From positions 1 through 32,973 of the forward strand of contig SVGR01000013.1 of NCBI GenBank assembly GCA_015056265.1: 32,973 bases of DNA, written 5' to 3'. The translations under genes and the position numbers were made by a program. Below the pieces are notes generated by a model, which was not told the DNA's origin, made no database searches, and saw only the letters and a program-made list of their open reading frames with translations. How positions within the stretch are numbered: position 1 is the stretch's first letter; every line of letters begins with the position of its first letter. Source of the DNA: Clostridiales bacterium. Lineage in GTDB: Bacteria > Bacillota > Clostridia > Christensenellales > Aristaeellaceae. Shown here one piece after another: positions 1-7,259 of the stretch.

Positions 1-2435
1 GACATATGCAGCGTTCTGGGAATGGGCGTAGCGGACAGGGTAAGCACGTCCACCTGCTTTTTCAGATTCTTGATGGCTTCCTTATGGGCCACACCGAAGC
101 GCTGCTCTTCATCCACGATCAGCAAACCCAGATCCTTGAAATTCACATCCTTGGAAAGCAGCCGATGTGTGCCAACCAGAATGTCTACTTTGCCCAGGGC
201 CACTTTCTGCAGCGTTTCTTTTTGTGCTTTCGGGCTGCGGAACCGGGAAAGCACATCAATTTCCACCGGGAAATCCTTGAAGCGCTTCAGCATGGTGTAG
301 TAATGCTGTTGGGCCAGGATGGTGGTGGGGGCCAGGAACGCCACCTGCTTTCCGCCCATGACAGCCTTCATGGCGGCCCGGAGGGCTACTTCCGTCTTGC
401 CGTAGCCCACATCCCCGCATACCAGCCGGTCCATATTATTGGCGGCTTCCATATCCCGCTTGATATCCTGCACCGCCTTGTCCTGATCGGGGGTCAGTTC
501 ATAGGGGAAGGAATCCTCAAACTGCCGCTGCCAGGGGGTATCCTCACAGAAGGGGAAGCCGGGGTTATTCTGCCGGGCGGCATAAAGCGCCACCAGATCA
601 AAGGCCAGCTTCTTCAGCCCTGCCTTTACCTTCTTTTTCTGCCGATCCCAGTCATTGCCGCTTAAGGAATTGAGGGGCGGCGGATTATCCTGACCGCCGA
701 TGAATTTCTGCACCCGGTCGAATTGATCGGTGGGCACATAGAGCTTATCTGCGCCCTTATACTGAATCAGCAGGTAATCCCGATAGGTACCCTCGCTCTG
801 AAGGCGCACCGTGCCGCAGAAAATGCCCACGCCGTGGGCTTCGTGGACGACATAGTCCCCTTCCTTCAGATCGGTGAAGGCCTCGATCTTTTCCCCGGCG
901 GATTTGCGCACCCGGGTTTTGCGGTAGCCGGCGCCGAAAATATCGCTGTCGGCAATGACCGCAAGTTTGCACTCCGCCATCACAAAGCCCCGGGCCAGGG
1001 TGAGGGGGCAAATAACAGCGTTTCCGGCAGCCATGGCGGGGGCTTCCTCCCAGGCGGGGGCGGGGCATTCCAGTTCAGAAAGGGCGGTCTGCAGCCGTTT
1101 GCTTCTGGCTTCGCCGCCGGCCATCAGCAGAATCAGATAGCCTTCCTTTTTCCAGGTTTCCAGATCGGTTTTGATTTCCTTGAACCGGGAAATGTACCTG
1201 GGGGCTGCAAGGCCGGGAAAGCGGGTGATCTTCGTGGGCTTCAGTTCCCCCATGCCCCGGAGCAGATCCTGCATCAGATACAGCTGTTCATTGCAAATCG
1301 CCTGGGAAATCTCCTCCCAGGGGCGCAGCAGATTCCCCTGCTCCGGCACGGCCTCCTGCCGCTCCAGAGACAGTTTAAAATCCTCCCCGAAGCCGTCCAT
1401 TCTGTCCTCGCACCGGGATTTGATGCGGTCGGGCTCCTCCAGCAGGATGATGGGATGCTGCATATATTCCCAAATCCAGGCGCAGGGAGCGTTCACCGCC
1501 CCGGCCCAGAGGGAAAGATTGGCGGGCTGCAGCCCCCGCTCCAATTGATCGGCGTCCTGCAAAAGCCTTGCCACCCCGGTATCATAGACCCGGTAGCTGA
1601 GACGCCCCAGTTCCTTTTTATCCTGGATTTCTTCCGTCTTTTCCTCTTCCTCCTCCGGCAAGGGGGGCAAATCGGAAGAAAGAGGGCTGTCGGGCAGGCG
1701 ATTCATCTGTTCCCTGATCAGCCTGCGCATCAGCGGGGCATATTCTTCATCCAGCAGCCATTCCACTGCTGGATAAAATACAGCTTCCTCCATGCCGTCC
1801 AGGCTGCGCTGACTGATGGGATCAAAGAAGCGGATGGAATCCACCTCGTCATCCCAGAATTCAATGCGGGTAGCGCCGGATTCTGCCGGGGAAAAAGCGT
1901 CCACGATGGCGCCCCGCAGGGCGCACTGGCCCTTGCCCTCCACCATATCCACCCGTTCATAGCCCATTTTCACCAGGCGTTCAATCAGCTCCTTGGGCTC
2001 CATCCGGCTGCCCACCGCCAATTGTACGGCGTATTTTTCATAATCCTTTGGCAGCATCATCCGGCTCATCAGCGCATCCGCCGGGGCGCAGAGCACCTGT
2101 ACCTGGCCCTGACGCACCTTCTGGAGCACATTCAGCCGCTGAAAAGCATTTTCCCGGCTGGCCACGCCCCTCGTAAAATGAATATCCGGTGAGGGCAGCA
2201 GCGCCGCGCCTCCGTTCAGCCAGGCAGCGCAGTCATCGGCGGCGGCCATAGCGGCGGCATCGGAGGGGGCAATGTAGAGAATGGGCCGACCAGTTTTTTG
2301 GGCCAGAGCGGCAGCGAAAAAAGGCCTCTGTCCTTCGGCCATTTCGTACAGGGCATGGATACCCTTTTCTTTTGTCTCAAACGCCTCCCGGATCGATGGG
2401 GAGGCGCTTAAAAAATCCAATAGTTTATTCAGCAT
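1..2435 (-). CDS. mfd: Transcription-repair coupling factor Mfd, 3' end cut off by window edge
   Basis: ATP-dependent translocase that removes RNA polymerase stalled at DNA lesions and recruits UvrA for nucleotide excision repair. The ORF track misses it because it runs off the window; I read it by hand from ATG at 2435 (MLNKLLDFLSAS). About 811 of the usual roughly 1150 residues are present. Seen in order: the N-terminal UvrB-like region, a CarD-like RNA-polymerase-interacting domain (LKEGDYVVHEAHGVGIF), helicase Walker A (GDVGYGKTEVA), VGTHRL, the Walker B DEEQRFGV, and SATPIPRTLHMS at the edge. The rest of the translocase and the C-terminal domain lie outside. The start overlaps the pth stop by 11 bp, so the two genes are probably translationally coupled; the pth–mfd order matches Bacillus. 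Confidence 0.97.
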   Translation of the reverse strand, partial: MLNKLLDFLSASPSIREAFETKEKGIHALYEMAEGQRPFFAAALAQKTGRPILYIAPSDAAAMAAADDCAAWLNGGAALLPSPDIHFTRGVASRENAFQRLNVLQKVRQGQVQVLCAPADALMSRMMLPKDYEKYAVQLAVGSRMEPKELIERLVKMGYERVDMVEGKGQCALRGAIVDAFSPAESGATRIEFWDDEVDSIRFFDPISQRSLDGMEEAVFYPAVEWLLDEEYAPLMRRLIREQMNRLPDSPLSSDLPPLPEEEEEKTEEIQDKKELGRLSYRVYDTGVARLLQDADQLERGLQPANLSLWAGAVNAPCAWIWEYMQHPIILLEEPDRIKSRCEDRMDGFGEDFKLSLERQEAVPEQGNLLRPWEEISQAICNEQLYLMQDLLRGMGELKPTKITRFPGLAAPRYISRFKEIKTDLETWKKEGYLILLMAGGEARSKRLQTALSELECPAPAWEEAPAMAAGNAVICPLTLARGFVMAECKLAVIADSDIFGAGYRKTRVRKSAGEKIEAFTDLKEGDYVVHEAHGVGIFCGTVRLQSEGTYRDYLLIQYKGADKLYVPTDQFDRVQKFIGGQDNPPPLNSLSGNDWDRQKKKVKAGLKKLAFDLVALYAARQNNPGFPFCEDTPWQRQFEDSFPYELTPDQDKAVQDIKRDMEAANNMDRLVCGDVGYGKTEVALRAAMKAVMGGKQVAFLAPTTILAQQHYYTMLKRFKDFPVEIDVLSRFRSPKAQKETLQKVALGKVDILVGTHRLLSKDVNFKDLGLLIVDEEQRFGVAHKEAIKNLKKQVDVLTLSATPIPRTLHM

Positions 2436-3000
2436 GGCGTTTGTTATAGCGGTTCATGGCAAGGTCGATACCGTGCTCCGCCCAGCACAGCGCCGCATCC
2501 GCGGCCAGCATATAGGCGTCAAAGGCGATTTTCCGGGCTGCTTCATCGGCATATTTGCTTAAGACCCAATCCGCCAAATCCCATTCCGGGGGCGGTGCTC
2601 CCACCCCCACCCTGACCCTTGGGAAATCCCCGGTGCCGGTGCACTGGACGATGTGGCGAAGGCCGTTATGGGTGCCGGGGCCGCCCTTGGAGCGAAGCCG
2701 CACCTGCCCAAAGGGCAGATCAATATCATCCACAATGAGCAGCATATCCTTGGGCTCTGCCTTATACCAGGAAAGGGCGTCGGATACGGTAAGGCCGCTT
2801 AAGTTCATAAAGGTCTGGGGCTTGATCAGCACGATTTTTTCGCCGCCCAGAATTCCTTCTCCAATGGTGGCCCGGCATTTCAGCTTCTTCACCGGGATGT
2901 TCAGCTTCTGGGACAGAATATCGATCACGTCAAAGCCTACATTGTGCCGCGTATGGCTGTATTTTTCGCCCGGATTGCCCAGGCCCACGATGATACGCAT
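2425..3000 (-). CDS. pth: Peptidyl-tRNA hydrolase
   Basis: Cytoplasmic enzyme that cleaves peptidyl-tRNA released from stalled ribosomes so the tRNA can be recycled. The protein (191 aa, normal family length) starts MRIIVGLGNPGEKYSHTRHN, with the family's GLGNPG and TRHNVGF motifs including the catalytic His; FMNLSG and DDIDLPFGQVRLR are also present. The ORF track starts 7 codons upstream, but GAGGAG sits about 6 nt before the ATG at 3000, so I use that start. It overlaps mfd by 11 bp downstream. Upstream toward purR lies a 174-bp hairpin cluster, so it is unclear whether pth reads through from purR or has its own promoter. Confidence 0.96.
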   Translation of the reverse strand: MRIIVGLGNPGEKYSHTRHNVGFDVIDILSQKLNIPVKKLKCRATIGEGILGGEKIVLIKPQTFMNLSGLTVSDALSWYKAEPKDMLLIVDDIDLPFGQVRLRSKGGPGTHNGLRHIVQCTGTGDFPRVRVGVGAPPPEWDLADWVLSKYADEAARKIAFDAYMLAADAALCWAEHGIDLAMNRYNKRHAE

Positions 3001-3047
3001 ATTAACTCCTCGATAAGACAATAAAGCATAACAAACTTACCGGATGC

Positions 3048-3221
3048 ATCGAAGGGTGGTTAACCCTTCGATTATAATCCGCAGGGGTGGCTTTGCCGCC
3101 CCGAGGAGCGGTCATACCGCTTCCTTTATCATTTTCTGGCCGCGCTGCTTTGCAGCGCAAGAAAATGATGCAACCGTAAAAATGAATATTTCATTTTTAC
3201 GGAAGGCATCGAATCGATGCC
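3048..3221. repeat. Cluster of six adjacent inverted repeats between purR and pth
   Basis: Six hairpins follow one another: 3048-3057/3063-3072 (10 bp perfect, ATCGAAGGGT); 3084-3091/3095-3102 (8 bp, one GU, loop TTT); 3105-3112/3116-3124 (one bulge, loop CAT); 3128-3137/3160-3169 (ATCATTTTCT) enclosing 3142-3148/3152-3158 (GCGCTGC, loop TTT); 3174-3186/3190-3202 (13 bp perfect, CCGTAAAAATGAA); 3205-3212/3214-3221 (8 bp perfect, GGCATCGA). The last begins 2 nt after the purR stop. None is followed by a clear T-run on the minus strand, so this is not a simple terminator. It could be an interspersed palindromic element, a MITE-like insertion, or a structured RNA or RNA-processing region between the two genes. 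No coding sequence is supported here. Confidence 0.8.
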
Positions 3222-3223
3222 GT

Positions 3224-4036
3224 TTATTTGATCCAATCAGCAGGGCGGATGGTGAGGGGGGATCCATCCCGCATATCAGAAAGCAACATCAGCGCCTTTT
3301 CGCCCTCGATGGCACGATGCTTGGGATTTTCCAGCGCCAGCACAAAGCAGATGCCCGCCACCGTCACATTGAATTCCTTCATCAATTCGATCATGCCCCG
3401 GGCCGTGCCGCCGCCCCGCATGAAGTCATCCACGATCAGGGCCTTCTGGCCTTCCTTCACGGCCCGGCGGGAGAGGGCCATGGATTCAATATTACCGCTG
3501 CCGGAAACATAAGAAATATTCACGGCGCTGCCCTCATATACCTTGGTGGCGCGCCTTGCGATCACCAGGGGCACCCGAAGGGCCTGGGCGGTCATCAGGG
3601 CAACGGGAATGCCCTTGGTTTCCATGGTCAGCACGAAATCCACATTGGCGTCATAGTATTGCCCGGCAATCAGATTGCCCATTCCCTGCACCAATTCGGG
3701 CGTGGCCAGAATATCGGAAAAATACAGGTAGCCGCCGGGCAGCACCCGTTCTTTTTCCATCAGCTTTTCACAGATGCCCTGAATGAACTCCCGACCGTTG
3801 GATTTGAGATCCATGGGACGGTAGCGCACGCCGCCGGCTGCCCCGGTCACCGTTTCCAGCTTGCCCAAACCGAAATGCTGCATGGTATCCTGCAGGATGG
3901 CCACATCCTCACTGACAGTAGATTTGGCCGTGGAAAACAGCTCGCAGAAATAGGACAGGGTAAAGATATGATTGGGAGAAGCGGTCAGGATCTGGGTCAT
4001 GGCCGCCAGTCTTTCGTTGCGCTTGATCTTATCCAT
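3224..4036 (-). CDS. purR: Purine operon repressor PurR (Bacillus type)
   Basis: Transcriptional repressor of purine synthesis and transport genes whose PRTase-fold domain senses PRPP. The 270-aa length is typical. It has an N-terminal winged-helix segment (about 1-75, with AKSTVSEDVAIL as the recognition part) followed by a phosphoribosyltransferase-like domain, whose PRPP motif reads ALIVDDFMRGGGTARGM near residues 200-216. The start at 4036 is preceded by AGGAGG about 10 nt upstream. A PurBox pair over its own promoter suggests autoregulation. purR, pth and mfd in this order resemble a condensed form of the Bacillus purR…pth…mfd block. A catalytic PRTase (xpt, apt) is unlikely because of the N-terminal DNA-binding domain. 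Confidence 0.95.
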   Translation of the reverse strand: MDKIKRNERLAAMTQILTASPNHIFTLSYFCELFSTAKSTVSEDVAILQDTMQHFGLGKLETVTGAAGGVRYRPMDLKSNGREFIQGICEKLMEKERVLPGGYLYFSDILATPELVQGMGNLIAGQYYDANVDFVLTMETKGIPVALMTAQALRVPLVIARRATKVYEGSAVNISYVSGSGNIESMALSRRAVKEGQKALIVDDFMRGGGTARGMIELMKEFNVTVAGICFVLALENPKHRAIEGEKALMLLSDMRDGSPLTIRPADWIK

Positions 4037-4081
4037 GGTTCATTCATCCTCCTGTTATCCGACGCAGTGCGCCAGTACAGG

Positions 4082-4110
4082 ATTATATCACAAATTTGCG
4101 AATATTGCTA
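4082..4110 (-). promoter_or_regulatory. purR promoter with extended -10
   Basis: On the minus strand TATAAT (4082-4087) is preceded by TGA, giving an extended -10, with a weak -35 TAGCAA (4105-4110) 17 bp upstream. The -35 lies inside the downstream PurBox half-site. Confidence 0.65.
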
Positions 4111-4138
4111 TAGGGAAAATAAAAAAATGTTCGGATTT
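4094..4138 (-). promoter_or_regulatory. Inverted PurBox pair (PurR operator) upstream of purR
   Basis: The Bacillus PurBox consensus is AWWWCCGAACWWT. On the minus strand AAATCCGAACATT (4126-4138) matches at all 13 positions. In the opposite orientation ATTTGCGAATATT (4094-4106, plus strand) matches at 11 of 13. The two are 19 nt apart, close to the 16-17 nt known for Bacillus operators. The proximal box overlaps the -35, so PurR binding would block its own transcription. No comparable box is visible in front of purC in this window. Confidence 0.75.
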
Positions 4139-4153
4139 AGTTGTATTTTTTTG

Positions 4154-4834
4154 TTAATCAAACAAGATGATACCAAATTTCCGCATGAATAATCCATCTG
4201 CGCTGTCGCCAGGGGGCAAATCCAATGCCTTCCGGGCGGCAATCACCGCTCTCCGGGTGGCAGGGCCAAACACTCCATCCGCAGTGCCCGCCAGGAATCC
4301 CTTCTGGATCAGCCGCCTTTGCAGCTGCATCACATCCGCTCCCCGATCGCCCTCCTTCAGCGTGCGCAGGACGGAAAGGAAGGGGCCCGACGCACCCCCG
4401 TCGATCACTACTTTCGTGCCCCGAGGAATCATCCGATACAGCTTCTCTGCATCCTTTACCGTCATCCGGATGCAGCCGTGGCTGGCATGGGAGCCAATGG
4501 AGGCCGGACGATTGGTGCCATGGATTCCGTAATCCCCCCAGGGCACATCCAGCCCCAGGAAACGGGTGCCGAATCCGGAGAGGGATGTTTCGAACTTCCG
4601 GTTCACATGAAAAACCCCCACCGGGGAGGGTGTCTCCCGTGCCCCGGCAGCAATGGGGAAGCGGGCAATTTCCCGGCCGTTTTCATATACTGTCAGCCGC
4701 AGCAATTCCAAATCCACCCAGATCAACATCCCCGGCGGCCCGCCGGATGCATTTCTTTCCGCCGGCTTTGGACACAATGCCATGATCAGGCACAAAAGTG
4801 CCAGCCCCAGCGCCCGCCAGCCCCATCTATTCAT
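4154..4834 (-). CDS. Secreted L,D-transpeptidase (YkuD) with C-terminal peptidoglycan-binding domain
   Basis: Cell-wall enzyme that forms 3-3 peptide cross-links or attaches proteins to peptidoglycan. The 226-aa protein has an N-terminal hydrophobic signal or anchor (LGLALLCLIMALC), then a YkuD domain starting at the IWVDLELLRLTVYENGRE strand, with the conserved YGIHGT and the active-site motif SHGCIRM (Cys about residue 121). The last ~65 residues form a PG_binding_1 domain (LKEGDRGADVMQLQRRLIQKG). A strong purine-rich GGGGAGGGGATGGG lies just before the ATG. The order catalytic then binding domain is common in Clostridia. Neighbouring genes are unrelated; it is separated from the kinase gene by a terminator and so is probably transcribed alone. 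Confidence 0.92.
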   Translation of the reverse strand: MNRWGWRALGLALLCLIMALCPKPAERNASGGPPGMLIWVDLELLRLTVYENGREIARFPIAAGARETPSPVGVFHVNRKFETSLSGFGTRFLGLDVPWGDYGIHGTNRPASIGSHASHGCIRMTVKDAEKLYRMIPRGTKVVIDGGASGPFLSVLRTLKEGDRGADVMQLQRRLIQKGFLAGTADGVFGPATRRAVIAARKALDLPPGDSADGLFMRKFGIILFD

Positions 4835-4887
4835 CCCATCCCCTCCCCTATACCCTATGCGGCCGTCAAGCGGGGCATGCAGACCAT

Positions 4888-4910
4888 AATAAAAGCCCCC
4901 GGCGCCGGGG
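4888..4910 (-). terminator. Terminator downstream of the kinase gene
   Basis: On the minus strand the palindrome CCCCGGCGCCGGGG is followed by GCTTTTATTATG. It lies 31 bp past the kinase stop and before the L,D-transpeptidase start, so it ends the MATE–kinase transcript. Confidence 0.65.
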
Positions 4911-4940
4911 AAACTCCCCTACCGGAGGCAAGCTTGCTAT

Positions 4941-5819
4941 TCAATATATCCCCTCGTCCCCCAGGGGCGTAAGGCCCACTGTGCCGCGCCATTCCTGCAA
5001 AAAGGCGCGAAGAGAGGGGTAGCGCTTTTCCCGCTTTTCCTGGGTGGCACGCCGGGCCACATCATACAGGGCCGGAGGGCCCACCCAATCCCGGCGGCTG
5101 CGGTAATGATTTTCCCCATAGAATTCAAAGGCCAAGGCGCCCATGGCAAATACCGTGGTGCTTTCATCCAGGGGAGCGCCCAGGGTATATTCCTCGGGCG
5201 ACAAAAATCGGGAAGAACCAGGCATCCGTCCCCGGTCATTGACAGCGGGCTTTTTGCGGTACAGATCAATATCGCACACCACCGCCCGGCAGCGAGAAAA
5301 ATCAATGAGCACATTTCCGTCCCAGAAATCCACGGCGATATACCCTGCCTCCGCCAACTGAGCATGCAAATCAAATACGCCGTCCAGCATCTTCAGGGAT
5401 TTTTGCCAGGGCAATCCCTGCACCTGCTGCAGCACCCGGCCATCCGGAGGGAAGGGCCGGAGGGCAGCCATATCCTCCCAGGCAAAAATAGCGGCATACC
5501 CCTCCGCCGTGGGCCCGTGGCCCCGAAGACGGGTAAGGGCAGGATGTGCATGCTGATAAAGAGGCATGGCCTTCTTCAGTGTTTCCACCGCAACCTCCGG
5601 TCTGCCGGTATAGCGGGCCGTCCTTGCCCCGGCATATTTGATAAAGAGCTTACCGTAAGGCCCGTCCACCCCGAAGCACAGATTGCCGGAGGTTTGCTGA
5701 TCGAACACATAAAACACCTTGCCGTAGGGCTGCAGCCAGGAAAGCTCCGGCTGCTTCCGGGCGGTATAACTGATCCCATCAACGGAAAAAATCAGGTCCT
5801 GGTCACGTTCTTGATCCAT
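4941..5819 (-). CDS. Atypical serine/threonine protein kinase-like protein
   Basis: Protein kinase fold, about 292 aa, with no predicted membrane segment. Landmarks: the ATP-binding lysine in LFIKYAG (about K61), a degenerate catalytic loop VDFWDGNVLIDF in place of HRDxKxxN (the Asp and Asn are kept, the His-Arg is not), CDIDLY in place of DFG, and an activation/APE-like segment GSSRFLSPEEYTLGAPLDE. All residues needed for phosphotransfer seem present, so activity is plausible. The track starts at 5855, but GAGGGGG sits 5 nt before the ATG at 5819, so I use that start; it overlaps the MATE stop by 28 bp, implying coupling. The substrate is unknown. An aminoglycoside-phosphotransferase-type small-molecule kinase is an alternative, but the SPEE segment favours a protein kinase. 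Confidence 0.75.
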   Translation of the reverse strand: MDQERDQDLIFSVDGISYTARKQPELSWLQPYGKVFYVFDQQTSGNLCFGVDGPYGKLFIKYAGARTARYTGRPEVAVETLKKAMPLYQHAHPALTRLRGHGPTAEGYAAIFAWEDMAALRPFPPDGRVLQQVQGLPWQKSLKMLDGVFDLHAQLAEAGYIAVDFWDGNVLIDFSRCRAVVCDIDLYRKKPAVNDRGRMPGSSRFLSPEEYTLGAPLDESTTVFAMGALAFEFYGENHYRSRRDWVGPPALYDVARRATQEKREKRYPSLRAFLQEWRGTVGLTPLGDEGIY

Positions 5820-7159
5820 CTTTTCCCCCTCAGGCGAATAAACGCGATGATCCATTTAAAGCATTGATCGATACGGGTGCACAGGAAAACAATCGGCAAC
5901 GGCCAATGGAATACGAATGCGCCAAGATACGTAAGGGGCAGCACCACCAGCCAGCCGCAGATCAGATCCACCTTCATCACAAACTGATTATCCCCTGCCC
6001 CCCGATTGATGCCCACAAAGCAGGAAGCATGATAGGAAGTGCCCATCAGCGTAAGCGCGCCGATAAAGATCATCTGGCCGGAAAGCGTTTCCACCGCCTT
6101 CGTCTGCCCATAAAGACCGATGAAGGGAAAACGGAGGGCCATTACAATCAGCGCCATTCCCACGCCGATGACGGCAAACATCACCTGGATGGTGCGGCTG
6201 TATCTGCGCACCTTTTCCATATCCCCTTCGCCCACGGCCTTTCCCACCAGCACACAGGCGCCGCCGGCCAGGGCAAAGGTGAACATGGTGCCCAGATTCA
6301 TCATCGTATCGGTCAGATTCATGGCGTTCATCATTTCCCCGCCCAAATGACCGATGGCCGCCATCTTCAGCAGCCCCACCAGCGCCCACTGGGCATCGGT
6401 AAAGCCCACCGGAGCGCCAAAGCGCAGATAATCCCGCCAGGCCCACTTCTCCTGGCACAAAAGATCCAGGGGACGGATGGCAACGGCCCTCTGCACCCGA
6501 AAGCAATACACCCACACCACCGCCGCTTCGATAATCCGGGCGATAACAGTGGCCAGTGCAGCCCCTTCTACCCCCATCCGGGGCAGGCCCAGATGGCCGT
6601 AAATTAGCAGATAATTGAGGGCCACATTGGATAGCAGACTGACCACCGTGGCATACAGGGTCACCCTCACTACCTCCACGCCCCGCAGGGCGCTGGATAA
6701 GGCCGTGGATATTCCCAGCGGCACATAGGCCAGGCAGCTGATCATCAGATAGGATTGGGCCACGGCGGTCAGCTCCCCCTGACCGGCATCCAGTACCAGG
6801 GAGAGAATGGCCCTGGGAAAGAGCAACACCACCGCAGAAAACAATAGCCCCAGCCCTGTACAGGCCAAAAAGCCCACGGAAAACACCCTTTTCAGGGCGT
6901 TCTGATCCTTTTTTCCCCAATACTGGGCAATCAGCACCACCGCCCCGCTGCCAAGACCGGTGAGGGCAGCCGTAACAAATGTGCTGACTGCATTGGCCTG
7001 GGATACCGGCCCCAGGGCATTTTCCGAAAAACGGGATACCATCACATTATCCGCCATCAGCACCAGCAGCGAAAGCAAGGAGCGAAGGGCAGTAGGCAGA
7101 GACAAGCGCACCATGGCGCGGTAAAACCCCCGGTCCCTCTCAAAAAAAGTTTTCCCCAT
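5792..7159 (-). CDS. MATE family multidrug/cation efflux transporter
   Basis: Integral membrane antiporter, 455 aa, the normal MATE length, with about 12 hydrophobic segments. The N-terminus FYRAMVRLSLPTALRSLLSLL, the MADNVMVSRFSENALGPVSQ stretch and the internal duplicate starting near YLRFGAPVGFTDAQWALV are typical of the family. It would export drugs or metabolites using Na+ or H+ gradients. RBS AGGAG is 8-9 nt before the ATG, and a TATAAT promoter lies in the gap upstream. The 3' end overlaps the kinase gene, so the two form an operon. The substrate cannot be read from the sequence. Confidence 0.93.
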   Translation of the reverse strand: MGKTFFERDRGFYRAMVRLSLPTALRSLLSLLVLMADNVMVSRFSENALGPVSQANAVSTFVTAALTGLGSGAVVLIAQYWGKKDQNALKRVFSVGFLACTGLGLLFSAVVLLFPRAILSLVLDAGQGELTAVAQSYLMISCLAYVPLGISTALSSALRGVEVVRVTLYATVVSLLSNVALNYLLIYGHLGLPRMGVEGAALATVIARIIEAAVVWVYCFRVQRAVAIRPLDLLCQEKWAWRDYLRFGAPVGFTDAQWALVGLLKMAAIGHLGGEMMNAMNLTDTMMNLGTMFTFALAGGACVLVGKAVGEGDMEKVRRYSRTIQVMFAVIGVGMALIVMALRFPFIGLYGQTKAVETLSGQMIFIGALTLMGTSYHASCFVGINRGAGDNQFVMKVDLICGWLVVLPLTYLGAFVFHWPLPIVFLCTRIDQCFKWIIAFIRLRGKRWIKNVTRT

Positions 7160-7192
7160 CTTTCCCGCTCCTTTTTGCTTTTTCTTCCTTCC

Positions 7193-7220
7193 ATTATACC
7201 GGAAAAGGGCCGGAAAGCAA
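7193..7220 (-). promoter_or_regulatory. Promoter of the MATE–kinase operon
   Basis: Minus strand: TTGCTT (7215-7220), 16-bp spacer, TATAAT (7193-7198). It lies 34 bp before the MATE start and after the M14 carboxypeptidase gene. Confidence 0.6.
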
Positions 7221-7259
7221 AGCGGAAAAGAGAAAGATGAGGAAATTTTGCCTGCGGTT

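Noticed and set aside
723-2192. 489-aa plus-strand ORF
   Set aside because: Antisense to mfd, whose minus-strand frame shows all expected motifs; the track lacks mfd only because it runs off the window.
3048-3221. CRISPR array in the hairpin-rich gap
   Set aside because: The hairpins differ in sequence, and there is no repeat–spacer alternation and no cas gene.
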